A stretch of 64,000 nucleotides of DNA from Verrucomicrobiota bacterium (GTDB lineage Bacteria > Verrucomicrobiota > Verrucomicrobiia > Opitutales > Opitutaceae), in NCBI GenBank assembly GCA_023386835.1, contig JAEWIY010000238.1, forward strand, positions 4,626 to 68,625. The letters run 5' to 3'. The position numbers and the translations under genes were made by a program. The notes below the pieces were generated by a model. It was not told where the DNA came from. It made no database searches and saw nothing but the letters and a program-made list of their open reading frames with translations. This document shows positions 19,971 to 27,857 of the stretch, one piece after another (position 1 is the stretch's first letter; each line of letters starts with the position of its first letter).

Positions 19971-22073
19971 TTAGAATTGGTATTCGAGCGAGAGCGAGAA
20001 CTGGCGCGGCGCGCCGTAGATGGCGCCGAACTGGACCGTGCGCAGGTATTTCTCGTCGGTGACATTGTCGACGTTGAGGCGGAGCGTGGCGGCGCCAGTC
20101 AGCTCGTAGGCGGCGAACGCGTTGACGAGCAGGTACGAGTCCTGCCGCGCGCCGGAAGCCTTGGAGACGTCCGACTGCCAGCGCAGCCCGGCGCCGACCT
20201 TGAGCTTCGGCCAGGCCGGCAGACGCGAGTCGGCGCGCAGGCTGACGATCGTGCGCGGCACCCATTCGTAGATGTCGTCGCCGTCGGGGCCGGTGAGCTC
20301 CATCCGGGTGAAGCCGACGGTGAGGTTCGTGTGCCGGGCGATGCGGCCGGTGGCCTCGAACTCGAAGCCGCGCGATTTCACGTCCTTGGGCTCATAGTAC
20401 GACTGCTGGGCAACCGGATCGAAGCCCGCTTCCGTGGCCAGGCCTTTCTGTTTGGCGTCGAACAGCGCGACCGTCGTCAGCAGCCGGCGATTCAACCACT
20501 CGGCCTTGAGGCCGATCTCGGCGTTGACGCCCTTCATCGGCTTGAGGAAGGCGCCGTTGATGTCGCGCTGGTCCTGCGCCTGGAAAATGTCGGAGTAGGA
20601 CGCGTAGACCAGCGCGTGTGGGGCGAGGTCAAAGGTCAGGCCGGCGTAAGGGCTGACCTTTTCGGTCGTCTCGTTGTCGAGATTGACGCCGCCGCCGTAG
20701 ATCGAGGTGCCGTCGCGCTTGAGTGAGATGGCGTTGAGGCCGGCGATGGCCTTCAGGCGGTCGCTCAGGGCGACGCGGGTCGCACCATAGAAACGGACGA
20801 GTTTCTGATCACCGTCGCTGGAGACGTAGGCATCGCCCCAGTTCGGTTCGGCGTAAACGTCGCCGGCGTATGGAAAAGCCGGCAGCGGCGCATCGGGCGC
20901 GGTGATGATGTTGTAGGTTTCGGAATAGGTGTCTTGTTGCGACAGAGCCAGCCCGACGATCACTTCGTGCCGGCGGCCGAAGGCCTCGAGGCGCCCGACG
21001 ACATTGGCGTCGACGATGTTCGCGCGAGAATCGGAGTCGCTGCGGTACGGCCAGCCGAGGAGGCCGGTGTTGTCGGCTTCGAGGGCGCCGCTGAGGGAGT
21101 ACGCGTAGAAGAGCTTCACCGCTTCGTCACCGGTGCGGTGGTTGTAGGTGACCTTGGCTTCCCAATCGCTCGAGAAGGTGTGCACGTATTCGACGAAGGC
21201 GTTGGCGGAACGCAGATCCCAACGCGTCCAGTCCTGCGACGTCGACGCGGAGGAATCGAACTCGAGCTGGGTGCCGTCGACGCGCCGAAGCGTCAGCGAG
21301 CCCCACATGGGCGACCGCTGCAGCGAATCGGTGTAAGTGAAACCGGCCGTCAGGACGCCGGCTGGGCCAACCTGACCTTCGACGATGCCGTAGAGCGTGG
21401 TACGGTGATCGTGCAGCGCGCGCAGGTACGAGTCCTTGTCCTCATGGGCAACAACGACGCGGGCCGCCCATGCGCCGGAGTCGGTGAGGACCTTGTTATA
21501 ATCCAATGCTCCGCGCCAGAGGTCGTGAGAGCCCCCGCGGGCCACGGCTTCGCCGTGATCGTAGTTGAGCGGCCGCTTGCGCACAAAGTTGATCGTGCCG
21601 GAAGCGTTACCGACGCCGGTGAGCAGACCGTTGGCGCCTCGGATCAGCTCGATGCGGTCGAACAGGTAGGTGTCCTGCTGGCCGACCACGAGGCCCCAAT
21701 CGTTGGTCATGCCGAGGCCGTCGACCTGCGTGAGCATGATGTCGAAACCCCGCGAGCTGTAGGATGTGCGGTTGGTTTCCCACGCGTCCACGGTGATGCC
21801 CGTGCCCAGGCGGAGCGCCTCGTTGACATCGGTCGTCGCGAAGTTGCGCATGGCGTCCTGCTCGATCAGGCTGATCGTTTGTGGCGTGTCCTTGATCGTC
21901 AGCGGGAGATTGGTGGCGCCTTTCGACACCCGATGTTCGCGCCGCGCCGTGACGACCATGTTTTCGAGCAGGAGTGGCTCCTCCTGCCGCGCAGTCGTGG
22001 GAGCATGTTGTGCGATGAGATGCGTCGCACCGAGAACAAGGGTGGTGAGGAAGCGAAGCGGCTTCGGATTCAT
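19971..22073 (-). CDS. TonB-dependent siderophore receptor
   Basis: 700 residues from ATG 22073 (the frame extends to 22112). Signal peptide to about residue 22, then ENMVVTARREHR and the FhuA/FpvA-style plug: LPLTIKDTPQTISLIEQDAM, GTGITVDAWETNRTSYSSRGFDI and RIELIRGANGLLTGVGNASG. The barrel ends in QFSLSLEYQF, the usual C-terminal aromatic. This subfamily imports ferric siderophores; the ligand cannot be told from sequence. It precedes a PepSY_TM gene, a classical pairing. The preceding PepSY gene is separated by a terminator, so this gene probably has its own promoter at 22074-22122. Confidence 0.9.
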   Translation of the reverse strand: MNPKPLRFLTTLVLGATHLIAQHAPTTARQEEPLLLENMVVTARREHRVSKGATNLPLTIKDTPQTISLIEQDAMRNFATTDVNEALRLGTGITVDAWETNRTSYSSRGFDIMLTQVDGLGMTNDWGLVVGQQDTYLFDRIELIRGANGLLTGVGNASGTINFVRKRPLNYDHGEAVARGGSHDLWRGALDYNKVLTDSGAWAARVVVAHEDKDSYLRALHDHRTTLYGIVEGQVGPAGVLTAGFTYTDSLQRSPMWGSLTLRRVDGTQLEFDSSASTSQDWTRWDLRSANAFVEYVHTFSSDWEAKVTYNHRTGDEAVKLFYAYSLSGALEADNTGLLGWPYRSDSDSRANIVDANVVGRLEAFGRRHEVIVGLALSQQDTYSETYNIITAPDAPLPAFPYAGDVYAEPNWGDAYVSSDGDQKLVRFYGATRVALSDRLKAIAGLNAISLKRDGTSIYGGGVNLDNETTEKVSPYAGLTFDLAPHALVYASYSDIFQAQDQRDINGAFLKPMKGVNAEIGLKAEWLNRRLLTTVALFDAKQKGLATEAGFDPVAQQSYYEPKDVKSRGFEFEATGRIARHTNLTVGFTRMELTGPDGDDIYEWVPRTIVSLRADSRLPAWPKLKVGAGLRWQSDVSKASGARQDSYLLVNAFAAYELTGAATLRLNVDNVTDEKYLRTVQFGAIYGAPRQFSLSLEYQF

Positions 22074-22122
22074 GAGCAGAGGGATGTAGATGCGCTCGGG
22101 ATTCAGTCTCATTTATGGAGCG

Positions 22123-22150
22123 CAAAAAACGCCGCGCGGGCGGCGGCGTT
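22123..22150 (-). terminator. Rho-independent terminator after the PepSY gene at 22173
   Basis: On the minus strand, an 8-bp stem (AACGCCGC 22128-22135 with GCGGCGTT 22143-22150, 7-base loop) is followed by a run of T (A-run 22123-22129 on +). It lies 22 bases beyond the stop codon of the PepSY gene and before the receptor gene. Confidence 0.7.
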
Positions 22151-22172
22151 CAGGAAGGAGCCCGCCAAGGGC

Positions 22173-23459
22173 TCAAGATGTGGTGGTGGCGACAGGAGTC
22201 GGGGAGGTTTTAGTCTGCGCGACCGTGACGGTGACGCGCTTCGGACGACGCGGGAAGAAGCGGCGCCAGGCGAGGGCGAAGCCGGTGTAGACGAGGACGA
22301 GGCCGCCGACGCACGCGATCAACGCGATCAACTGGCCCACCCAGCCGAATCCTTGGCCGACATGCAGCCAGCGCAGCCACATGCGGGCTTGGCGACCACT
22401 GCTCATGTCGCTGAATCCCGAACGATCGACCACCGCTCCGGTGAACGGATTCAGCACGAGCGTCGTGGAGCCGAACGTGGGAAATTGGTCCTTCTCGCGC
22501 ACACTGACGTTAACAGGTGCAACGCCCCTCGGCCCCTGGTTGGCGCCTTCGCCGCGGAGCTCCGTGCTCGCAGGAGCTTGCGCTGCGCTGGCGGAAGCCC
22601 CGCCGCGGCCCGCTCGCGGATTCCCCAGCCGGAGCGTAATGGAATCAAAATTTGGCGCGGCCAGCTGTGCGGCTTCAAGCAGGGCTCCCTGTGGCAGCGG
22701 ACGCGCGTCCGGAGCGGGCGGAGCGATTGGTTCGCGGGCGACACCCGCCATCGCGCCCGGCCCCTGCTGTTGCGGCGGGGCTTCGCCAAACGCCTGATAA
22801 ACAAGATTACTCGCCCAGCGATACGAGATCACCATCCCGGACGCGGTGAGCACGATCAGCACCGGTAGAGTCCAAAAGCCGATCACGTTGTGCCAGTTCC
22901 AATCGCGGGCTTTCCCGCGCGACCCGGTGAACCAGACACTCGGCTTGAGGACGCGCCACGTCCAGCGACGCGGCCACCACAGATAGAGTCCCGTCAGGCC
23001 GAGAACCAGGAACGCGGTGTTACATGCGCCGGTGATAGCCTTGCCGGTTGCCCGGTTGTCACCCGACATGGCCAGCCATCGGTGCCAGTCGGTCATCAGG
23101 TGCATGAAGTCGTGCACTGCCGTCGACTTCGGCTCCCGGGCTTCACCGGTGTACGGATCCACGTAGACAGCCGCATCCCGCCCGAACGAAACCGCGACCG
23201 CTTTGGTCGGATCGGATGAGACCGTGATGCCGGTGACGGTCGCCTCGGGCTTCACCGCCCGGGCGTTCGCGATCAATTCGTTCAGCGGACGGCGCTCGGC
23301 GATTTCCCCGGGAAGGGTGACGTCGCGCGCGTCGCGTTCCGCCCACTCGACGATCTCGTGTTCGAATGCCAGCAAGGCGCCGGTGAAGCACATCACCGCA
23401 ATGATGCTACCTGCAACGACGCCGGCGACGAGATGGAGCCAAAAGAAGAAGCGGCGCAC
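22173..23459 (-). CDS. PepSY-associated transmembrane protein
   Basis: 428 residues from GTG 23459 (MRRFFFWLHLVAG...). Features: first helix VAGVVAGSIIAVMCFTGALLAFEHE, a periplasmic PepSY region with VDPYTGEAREP, DWHRWLAMSGDNRATGKAITG, helices FLVLGLTGLYLWWP and VIGFWTLPVLIVLTASGMVIS, a long low-complexity insert rich in Pro, Ala and Gly (about 250-330), and a last helix LIALIACVGGLVLVYTGFALAWRRF. This is the sulfite-reductase-like PepSY_TM family associated with ferric siderophore uptake. It is 26 bases downstream of the unknown gene at 23486, and both may be read from the dps side. The C terminus is Thr/Pro/Arg-rich. Confidence 0.8.
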   Translation of the reverse strand: MRRFFFWLHLVAGVVAGSIIAVMCFTGALLAFEHEIVEWAERDARDVTLPGEIAERRPLNELIANARAVKPEATVTGITVSSDPTKAVAVSFGRDAAVYVDPYTGEAREPKSTAVHDFMHLMTDWHRWLAMSGDNRATGKAITGACNTAFLVLGLTGLYLWWPRRWTWRVLKPSVWFTGSRGKARDWNWHNVIGFWTLPVLIVLTASGMVISYRWASNLVYQAFGEAPPQQQGPGAMAGVAREPIAPPAPDARPLPQGALLEAAQLAAPNFDSITLRLGNPRAGRGGASASAAQAPASTELRGEGANQGPRGVAPVNVSVREKDQFPTFGSTTLVLNPFTGAVVDRSGFSDMSSGRQARMWLRWLHVGQGFGWVGQLIALIACVGGLVLVYTGFALAWRRFFPRRPKRVTVTVAQTKTSPTPVATTTS

Positions 23460-23485
23460 GGGGTCCCGGGTTAAATGGAGCTCGT

Positions 23486-23962
23486 TTAGGCGAACGTGAC
23501 CGTCAGCGGATCGCGCTGAGCCGGCTTGGTGGACGCGAACGCGAAGCGCACTTGGGCAGACTCGACGTCCAGCCCCGGGTTTTCGGTCGACCAAGCCGCG
23601 AGGCAGGCATTCTCGATCTCCTCGCGCCGGGCGCTGTTGAGCGGAAGCGCGTACGTCCGCCATTCAGCGCCACGCCAGGCCCGCACCTGCGCCACGATGA
23701 TCCGCTGCAACCACTGGCGGACGCGATAGAACGCGAGGTAGTGCGTCCCATCGAGCGCGTGCCGCAGCCGGAGCGCGGTTTGGACGGCGGCCCCAGCGTC
23801 GCGTTCCACAGCGATGGCTGAGCGCAGGTCGAGGGCGAGATCGAGCGCGTCAATCTCAGCCGGCGTCAGTTCGGCCAGCAATGCGTCCAAGGTGGCGGGC
23901 CCATCGTGGAACGGGCATCGGGCAGGTGAAAACGTGGGGGCTGAGTGAAATTGAGACTCCAT
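23486..23962 (-). CDS. Protein of unknown function between dps and PepSY
   Basis: 158 residues from ATG 23962 (the frame extends to 24013). No signal peptide. An N-terminal segment has one Cys and two His (ARCPFHDGPA), followed by a helical domain (TLDALLAELTPAEIDALDLALDLR ... LRLRHALDGTHYLAFYRVRQWLQRIIVAQVR) and a beta-like C-terminal part ending DPLTVTFA. No family recognised. Its start lies just past the dps terminator and 26 bases before the PepSY start, so it may be expressed by read-through from dps. A cytosolic partner for the PepSY electron-transfer protein is one possibility. Confidence 0.6.
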   Translation of the reverse strand: MESQFHSAPTFSPARCPFHDGPATLDALLAELTPAEIDALDLALDLRSAIAVERDAGAAVQTALRLRHALDGTHYLAFYRVRQWLQRIIVAQVRAWRGAEWRTYALPLNSARREEIENACLAAWSTENPGLDVESAQVRFAFASTKPAQRDPLTVTFA

Positions 23963-23976
23963 CTCGTTACAGGGGC

Positions 23977-24005
23977 CAAAAAAGAGCGCCCGAAGCCGGG
24001 CGCTC
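23977..24005 (-). terminator. Rho-independent terminator of dps
   Basis: A perfect 9-bp stem (GAGCGCCCG 23984-23992 with CGGGCGCTC 23997-24005, 4-base loop). On the minus strand it is followed by a T-run (A-run 23978-23983 on +). It sits 23 bases beyond the dps stop. Confidence 0.8.
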
Positions 24006-24028
24006 AAGCACAATTCCTCAGGTCAGTG

Positions 24029-24502
24029 TTATTTCAGGAAGGCCTTCAGCATCCATGCAGCCTTCTGATGCCACTGGATTCGCTGGATCGCGAGATCCTG
24101 GGTCTCCAAGTCGTTCGCCTCACCGGACCGGTCGCGCAGGGCAATTGCGTCGCCGATCGTCTTCTCGTGGCCCACCACCAGCGCGGCGACGTAATCTTTC
24201 GCGGCGAGCGGCGTCGACAGCTCATCGATCTTGGCCTCTTGAGAGAACTGGCGGAGGCCACCGATCGCGTAGGCGTCGAGCGCCCGGACGCGTTCGGCGA
24301 TCTCGTCGATCGCTTCAAAGAGGTTTTCGTACTGAGACTGGAAAGCCTGATGGAGGGCAAAGAAGTCCGTGCCTTCCACGTTCCAGTGGGCGAAGTGCGT
24401 GTTCGCCATCAAAACGTAGGAGTCGGCAAGGAGTTGATTCAGCCCGGTGATGACCGGCGAAAGGGCAGCGGTTTTGGTGGTCGTGGTAGAAGCAGTTGGC
24501 AT
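24029..24502 (-). CDS. dps: Dps-type ferritin (DNA-protecting, iron-storing)
   Basis: 157 residues. Dps assembles into 12-mers that oxidise and store iron and bind DNA under stress. Visible: the family core SYVLMANTHFAHWNVEGTDFFALHQAFQSQY region with the ferroxidase His and Trp, FEAIDEIAERVRALDAYAIGG with the acidic ligands, and the C-terminal DRSGEANDLETQDLAIQRIQWHQKAAWMLKAFL helix. The Thr/Ala-rich N-terminal tail is short and has one Lys. A nested inverted repeat lies 40-80 bases upstream and may be its operator. Confidence 0.95.
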   Translation of the reverse strand: MPTASTTTTKTAALSPVITGLNQLLADSYVLMANTHFAHWNVEGTDFFALHQAFQSQYENLFEAIDEIAERVRALDAYAIGGLRQFSQEAKIDELSTPLAAKDYVAALVVGHEKTIGDAIALRDRSGEANDLETQDLAIQRIQWHQKAAWMLKAFLK

Positions 24503-24542
24503 CGAGACGTGATTTTGGGTGGGTTCTGACCCGGAGACAATG

Positions 24543-24582
24543 GTTCAGTTCAAGAGAGATACACCTCTTATGAACGCTGAAC
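24543..24582. promoter_or_regulatory. Nested inverted repeat between dps and cobW-type gene
   Basis: Outer arms GTTCAG (24543-24548) and CTGAAC (24577-24582); inner arms GTTCA-AGAG (24548-24556) and CTCT-TA-TGAAC (24565-24575). It lies in the 250-base gap between the divergent dps and CobW-family genes, 41 bases from the dps start. The position suits an operator for a peroxide, iron or zinc regulator, but the sequence is not a textbook Fur, PerR or Zur box. Confidence 0.4.
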
Positions 24583-24752
24583 ATGGGCGGCGAATCGTCC
24601 AGTCGTCCCCGCGATTTGCGGCGGCGACCGCCGCCTGATCGAGGTGAACCTGCGAACCGTCACGCCGGCGTGGTAGTGGCGAGGACCCTACCGTCCCCAG
24701 CGCAGTCTCCAAGCGAGTTCGTGAGTTGCTCGAAGCACAAACGTGCGCCCCA

Positions 24753-25961
24753 ATGCGGGGCGTGAATCCCTCTGCTGGCGCTTCCTCGTCGTTGCCTCGT
24801 GTCACTATCCTCTGCGGCTTTCTTGGCGCCGGAAAAACGACCCTGTTGCGTCACCTCCTGCAGCACTCGCCGCAACCCGAGGCCGAGCGGCTGCGGATTG
24901 CCGTAGTCGTGAATGACGTGGCCGCGTTGAACATTGATGCGACGGTGGTACAGACGGCGGGCGGGCAGGGCGACGTGGTGGCGTTGGAAAATGGCTGTGT
25001 GTGCTGCTCGAGTCGCGACGATCTGGCGGAAACCGTGGCGCGATTGGCGGCGGAAGGCGCGTACGATCACATCCTCGTGGAGACGACCGGCGTCGCGGAG
25101 CCGCGAGGCGTCGCGAACCTGTTTGTGCAACGGAATCCCTTCGGGCGATCGCTGGCGGATTTTGCCCGGTTGGCCGCGTTGGTCACGGTGGTGGACGCAG
25201 CGGTGCTGCTGCAGCAGGCCGAAGGAGGCTTGGAGCGGGGCCGCCAGTCACCGGAGCGCGGCGCGCCGCGGCCGGTGGGTGAATTGCTCTTTGAGCAGGT
25301 CGAGTGCGCCGACGTGGTGGTGATCAACCAGATCGATCGGATCGATGCGGCCCAGCGGGAGCAGGCCCGGCAGGTGGTGGCGGCGCTCAACCCCCGCGCG
25401 GAGACCTGCGAAACCGAGATGGGGCAGGTGGCGCTCGAATTCCTGCTCGGCCGCGATCGTTTTGATCCGGCGGTCACGCTGAATGCGGCACGCTGGATTC
25501 GCGATTTGAACTCGGTTGTGCCGAAGCCGTCCGGCGCTTCCACGGTCCATCCGCTGGTGCAGCGACCGGGTCCGCCGCGGCACGAGGAGCGCTTCGGGAT
25601 CCGGAGTTTTGTCTACCAGGCGCGGCGGGCGTTTCGTCGTGAGGCCTTTCGGGACGTAGTGACAAGCCAACTACCGGGACTGCTGCGCGCGAAAGGGTTC
25701 TATTGGCTGCAGGAGCAGCCGGATGAGATGGGTTTCCTCTCGATCGCCGGAGGCGTGGTCCGGTTTGACGTGTTGAACCCCTGGTGGGCGGCGCTGATCG
25801 AGTCCGGACGCGCGAAGCTGGAAGACCGTCCGCCGGTCATTCAGGCCTTGTGGCAGGAGCCTCATGGCGACCGCCGCCAGGAGATCGTGTTCATCGGCGT
25901 CGGATTGGACGAGGCGGCCGTGCGCCGGGCGCTGGACGGTTGCCTGGTCGAGGCCGAGTAG
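24753..25961 (+). CDS. CobW/COG0523-family metallochaperone GTPase
   Basis: 402 residues from ATG 24753 (a TTG at 24726 is also in frame). The G domain shows Walker A CGFLGAGKTTLL, the family hallmark ENGCVCCSSRDDL (C-x-C-C metal site), Walker B VETTGVAEP and VINQIDRID in place of NKxD. The C-terminal CobW domain (FGIRSFVYQARRAF, LLRAKGFYWL) is normal. COG0523 proteins insert or traffic zinc, cobalt or iron, and this one has no His-rich loop, unlike the second copy at 27858. It is divergent from dps and convergent with the amidase gene. QID instead of KxD in the G4 motif is a small oddity. Confidence 0.9.
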   Translation: MRGVNPSAGASSSLPRVTILCGFLGAGKTTLLRHLLQHSPQPEAERLRIAVVVNDVAALNIDATVVQTAGGQGDVVALENGCVCCSSRDDLAETVARLAAEGAYDHILVETTGVAEPRGVANLFVQRNPFGRSLADFARLAALVTVVDAAVLLQQAEGGLERGRQSPERGAPRPVGELLFEQVECADVVVINQIDRIDAAQREQARQVVAALNPRAETCETEMGQVALEFLLGRDRFDPAVTLNAARWIRDLNSVVPKPSGASTVHPLVQRPGPPRHEERFGIRSFVYQARRAFRREAFRDVVTSQLPGLLRAKGFYWLQEQPDEMGFLSIAGGVVRFDVLNPWWAALIESGRAKLEDRPPVIQALWQEPHGDRRQEIVFIGVGLDEAAVRRALDGCLVEAE

Positions 25962-25995
25962 GCCCTTTGGGCGCACACGCGTAGTCGCGCGCAGA

Positions 25996-26724
25996 TCAGG
26001 CGTACCGTCGCTTCATCTGCGCGTAAGGGAAGTGGCGTCCCGGGCAGATGGTGTGGTTGCGATCGATCCAGCGGTGAACCGAAAACCGGCAGTTGGAGGC
26101 GACCTGGCCCGCGCGCAACCAATCCACGAGGGCGGTGAAGGAGGCCAGTTGGCGGCGGGTCGGCGGGTGGTTTTCCAGGTTGCCGACCAGGCAGATGCCA
26201 AGGCCGACCTCGTTAACATCCTGGTTCCGGACGTGGCCTCCCCGCAACTGTTGTATCCAGCGCGGGCCTACCTCGATTTCACCGTCGCCGGAGTCACGGC
26301 CGTTGCCGATGACAAAGTGATAAGCGAGGCCGTGTTCCATGCCGCGCCGACGATGCTCGTTGCCGTAGGTGCGGGCATTCCCGGCCTCGATCGCACTGTG
26401 GTGAGCCACGATGTAGCGCCAGCGGGAGCGGTCCACCCGGATGCGTTTCGTCGCGGCGAGCACCGGCGCCAGTGCGTTGGCATCGACCTTGGTGGGGATG
26501 AACAACCGCTGCCCGATCTGAATGCGGTCGGAACGCAGTTTGTTGCGCGACTTGAGCGCGCCGACGCTGACATCGTAGCGCCGGGCGATGGCGGACAAGG
26601 TCTCGCCCGAGCGAACCACGTGCACCGGATCCCCGCCGTCTGCGCCAAGGATGCGACCGGGCACGACGCTGGCCGCCAGGGCGGTCCAGAAAGCGCGCTG
26701 CAGAAACTCCCGGCGGGTGAACAC
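25996..26724 (-). CDS. Tat-exported N-acetylmuramoyl-L-alanine amidase with LysM domain
   Basis: 242 residues. The N terminus MFTRREFLQRAFW carries a twin-arginine motif (RREFL) and a hydrophobic stretch ending in GRILGADG. A LysM domain follows at about 33-77 (VHVVRSGETLSAIARRYDVS ... RIQIGQRLFIP). The catalytic part is amidase_2/PGRP-like: YIVAHHSA with the first zinc His, a GLAYHFVIGNG strand, and HRWIDRNHTICPGRHFPY giving the second His and the Cys ligand. It would cleave the amide between muramic acid and the stem peptide. It follows the WD40 gene by 64 bases. Tat export suggests that the zinc enzyme is folded before secretion. Confidence 0.85.
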   Translation of the reverse strand: MFTRREFLQRAFWTALAASVVPGRILGADGGDPVHVVRSGETLSAIARRYDVSVGALKSRNKLRSDRIQIGQRLFIPTKVDANALAPVLAATKRIRVDRSRWRYIVAHHSAIEAGNARTYGNEHRRRGMEHGLAYHFVIGNGRDSGDGEIEVGPRWIQQLRGGHVRNQDVNEVGLGICLVGNLENHPPTRRQLASFTALVDWLRAGQVASNCRFSVHRWIDRNHTICPGRHFPYAQMKRRYA

Positions 26725-26788
26725 GCGTCACCGTACAACCAAGGAGGGGTGCCGAGGCAACAGTGGAATCGGCCGGATCCGGCGAGGC

Positions 26789-27823
26789 TCAGCTCTGACA
26801 GCGCAGCACGTACACGATGCCGGCGGCGCTGCCAACGGCGAGGTATCCATCATCAGGAGACCACGCGAGCCGGGCGGCCGGCGCGGGCATGCGCACGGTG
26901 GCGCGCAGCGGCTGTTTCCGATCGACGCTCCACAGTTGCAGCACGCCGTCCTCCGATGCCGTCGCGAGCAGGCTGTGCGCGCGCTGGAACGCGACGGCAC
27001 AAACCTTCGCGTCGTGCGGCAGCATGACCGGTTCGCGTCCTTCGGGGCCGCGGCCGGAACAATCCCAGACACAACAATCGCGGCCGCCGCCGGTGGCGAG
27101 CCAGCGGCCAGTCGCGTCGAACGAGAGTTCCTTCACCTTGCCCTCGTAGCCGCTCATGTGGAACTCCTGCTCCTCTTCCGGCAGCCAGAGGTGCACGCTG
27201 GGATCCTGGTTGCCCGAGACCAGCCACCGATTGTCGGGCGACCAGGCGAGCGCGTGGATGCCGTTGGCGTAGGGAAACTCCTTCTGCAGGATAAAATCGT
27301 CTGCATCCCACAAGCACACGCCGCCAAAGTACGCCGCGGCGACGACCCCACCCGCTGGTTGCCAGGCCAGGGCGGACAGCGTTTTGGGCGCTGGTTTGGT
27401 GGAATTTAGCACCGCTCCGTCGGCCGTGAGAAAGTGCAGGCCGCGACCTGCAGCGGCGGCCAGGCGCGCGGTGCCCGGGGCGACGGAGGTCTCGTCGCCG
27501 GAACGAGGCCGCCAGGCGAGGTGCTCAACCCAAGCCGAGCCCAAGCTGGCGGTCGTCACATGCTGCCCGGCGGCGGCGTCCCACCATTTGACGGTTCCGT
27601 CCTGCCCACCGCTCGCGAGTGTCGTTGGAGCTGACGGGTCCCAGCTGAGCGCATTGGTCCCGTCGTCGTGGCCGGGCAGATCGACTCGCGTGCCCTCTTT
27701 CGCGGCGAGGACGGCGATCGGCCCGGCGGCGCTGCCCGCGGCGAGCCACGAGCCATCGGGCGACCAGGCGAGGTCGATCACATAATCATCCAGCTGGGCC
27801 GCCCAGTGTTTGGTCAGGTTCAT
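26789..27823 (-). CDS. WD40 repeat protein linked to CobW-type GTPase
   Basis: 344 residues with about seven WD40 repeats, for example LAWSPDGSWLAAGS, LASGGQDGTVKWWD, LAWSPDNRWLVSGNQDPSVHLW, LATASEDGVLQLWS and the closing LAWSPDDGYLAVGS. It forms one complete propeller with no signal peptide and no added domain, so it is a cytosolic scaffold. The gene lies 34 bases downstream of the His-rich CobW gene on the same strand, a pairing I have seen in other bacteria. It may tether the GTPase to client metalloenzymes. Confidence 0.85.
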   Translation of the reverse strand: MNLTKHWAAQLDDYVIDLAWSPDGSWLAAGSAAGPIAVLAAKEGTRVDLPGHDDGTNALSWDPSAPTTLASGGQDGTVKWWDAAAGQHVTTASLGSAWVEHLAWRPRSGDETSVAPGTARLAAAAGRGLHFLTADGAVLNSTKPAPKTLSALAWQPAGGVVAAAYFGGVCLWDADDFILQKEFPYANGIHALAWSPDNRWLVSGNQDPSVHLWLPEEEQEFHMSGYEGKVKELSFDATGRWLATGGGRDCCVWDCSGRGPEGREPVMLPHDAKVCAVAFQRAHSLLATASEDGVLQLWSVDRKQPLRATVRMPAPAARLAWSPDDGYLAVGSAAGIVYVLRCQS

Positions 27824-27857
27824 GCGTGCACGTGCGCTGGCTCGACGTCACCGCACC

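Noticed and set aside
22074..22122. Fur box upstream of the siderophore receptor
   Set aside because: Only a weak half-match (AATGAGACTGAATC on the minus strand); not enough to claim a site.
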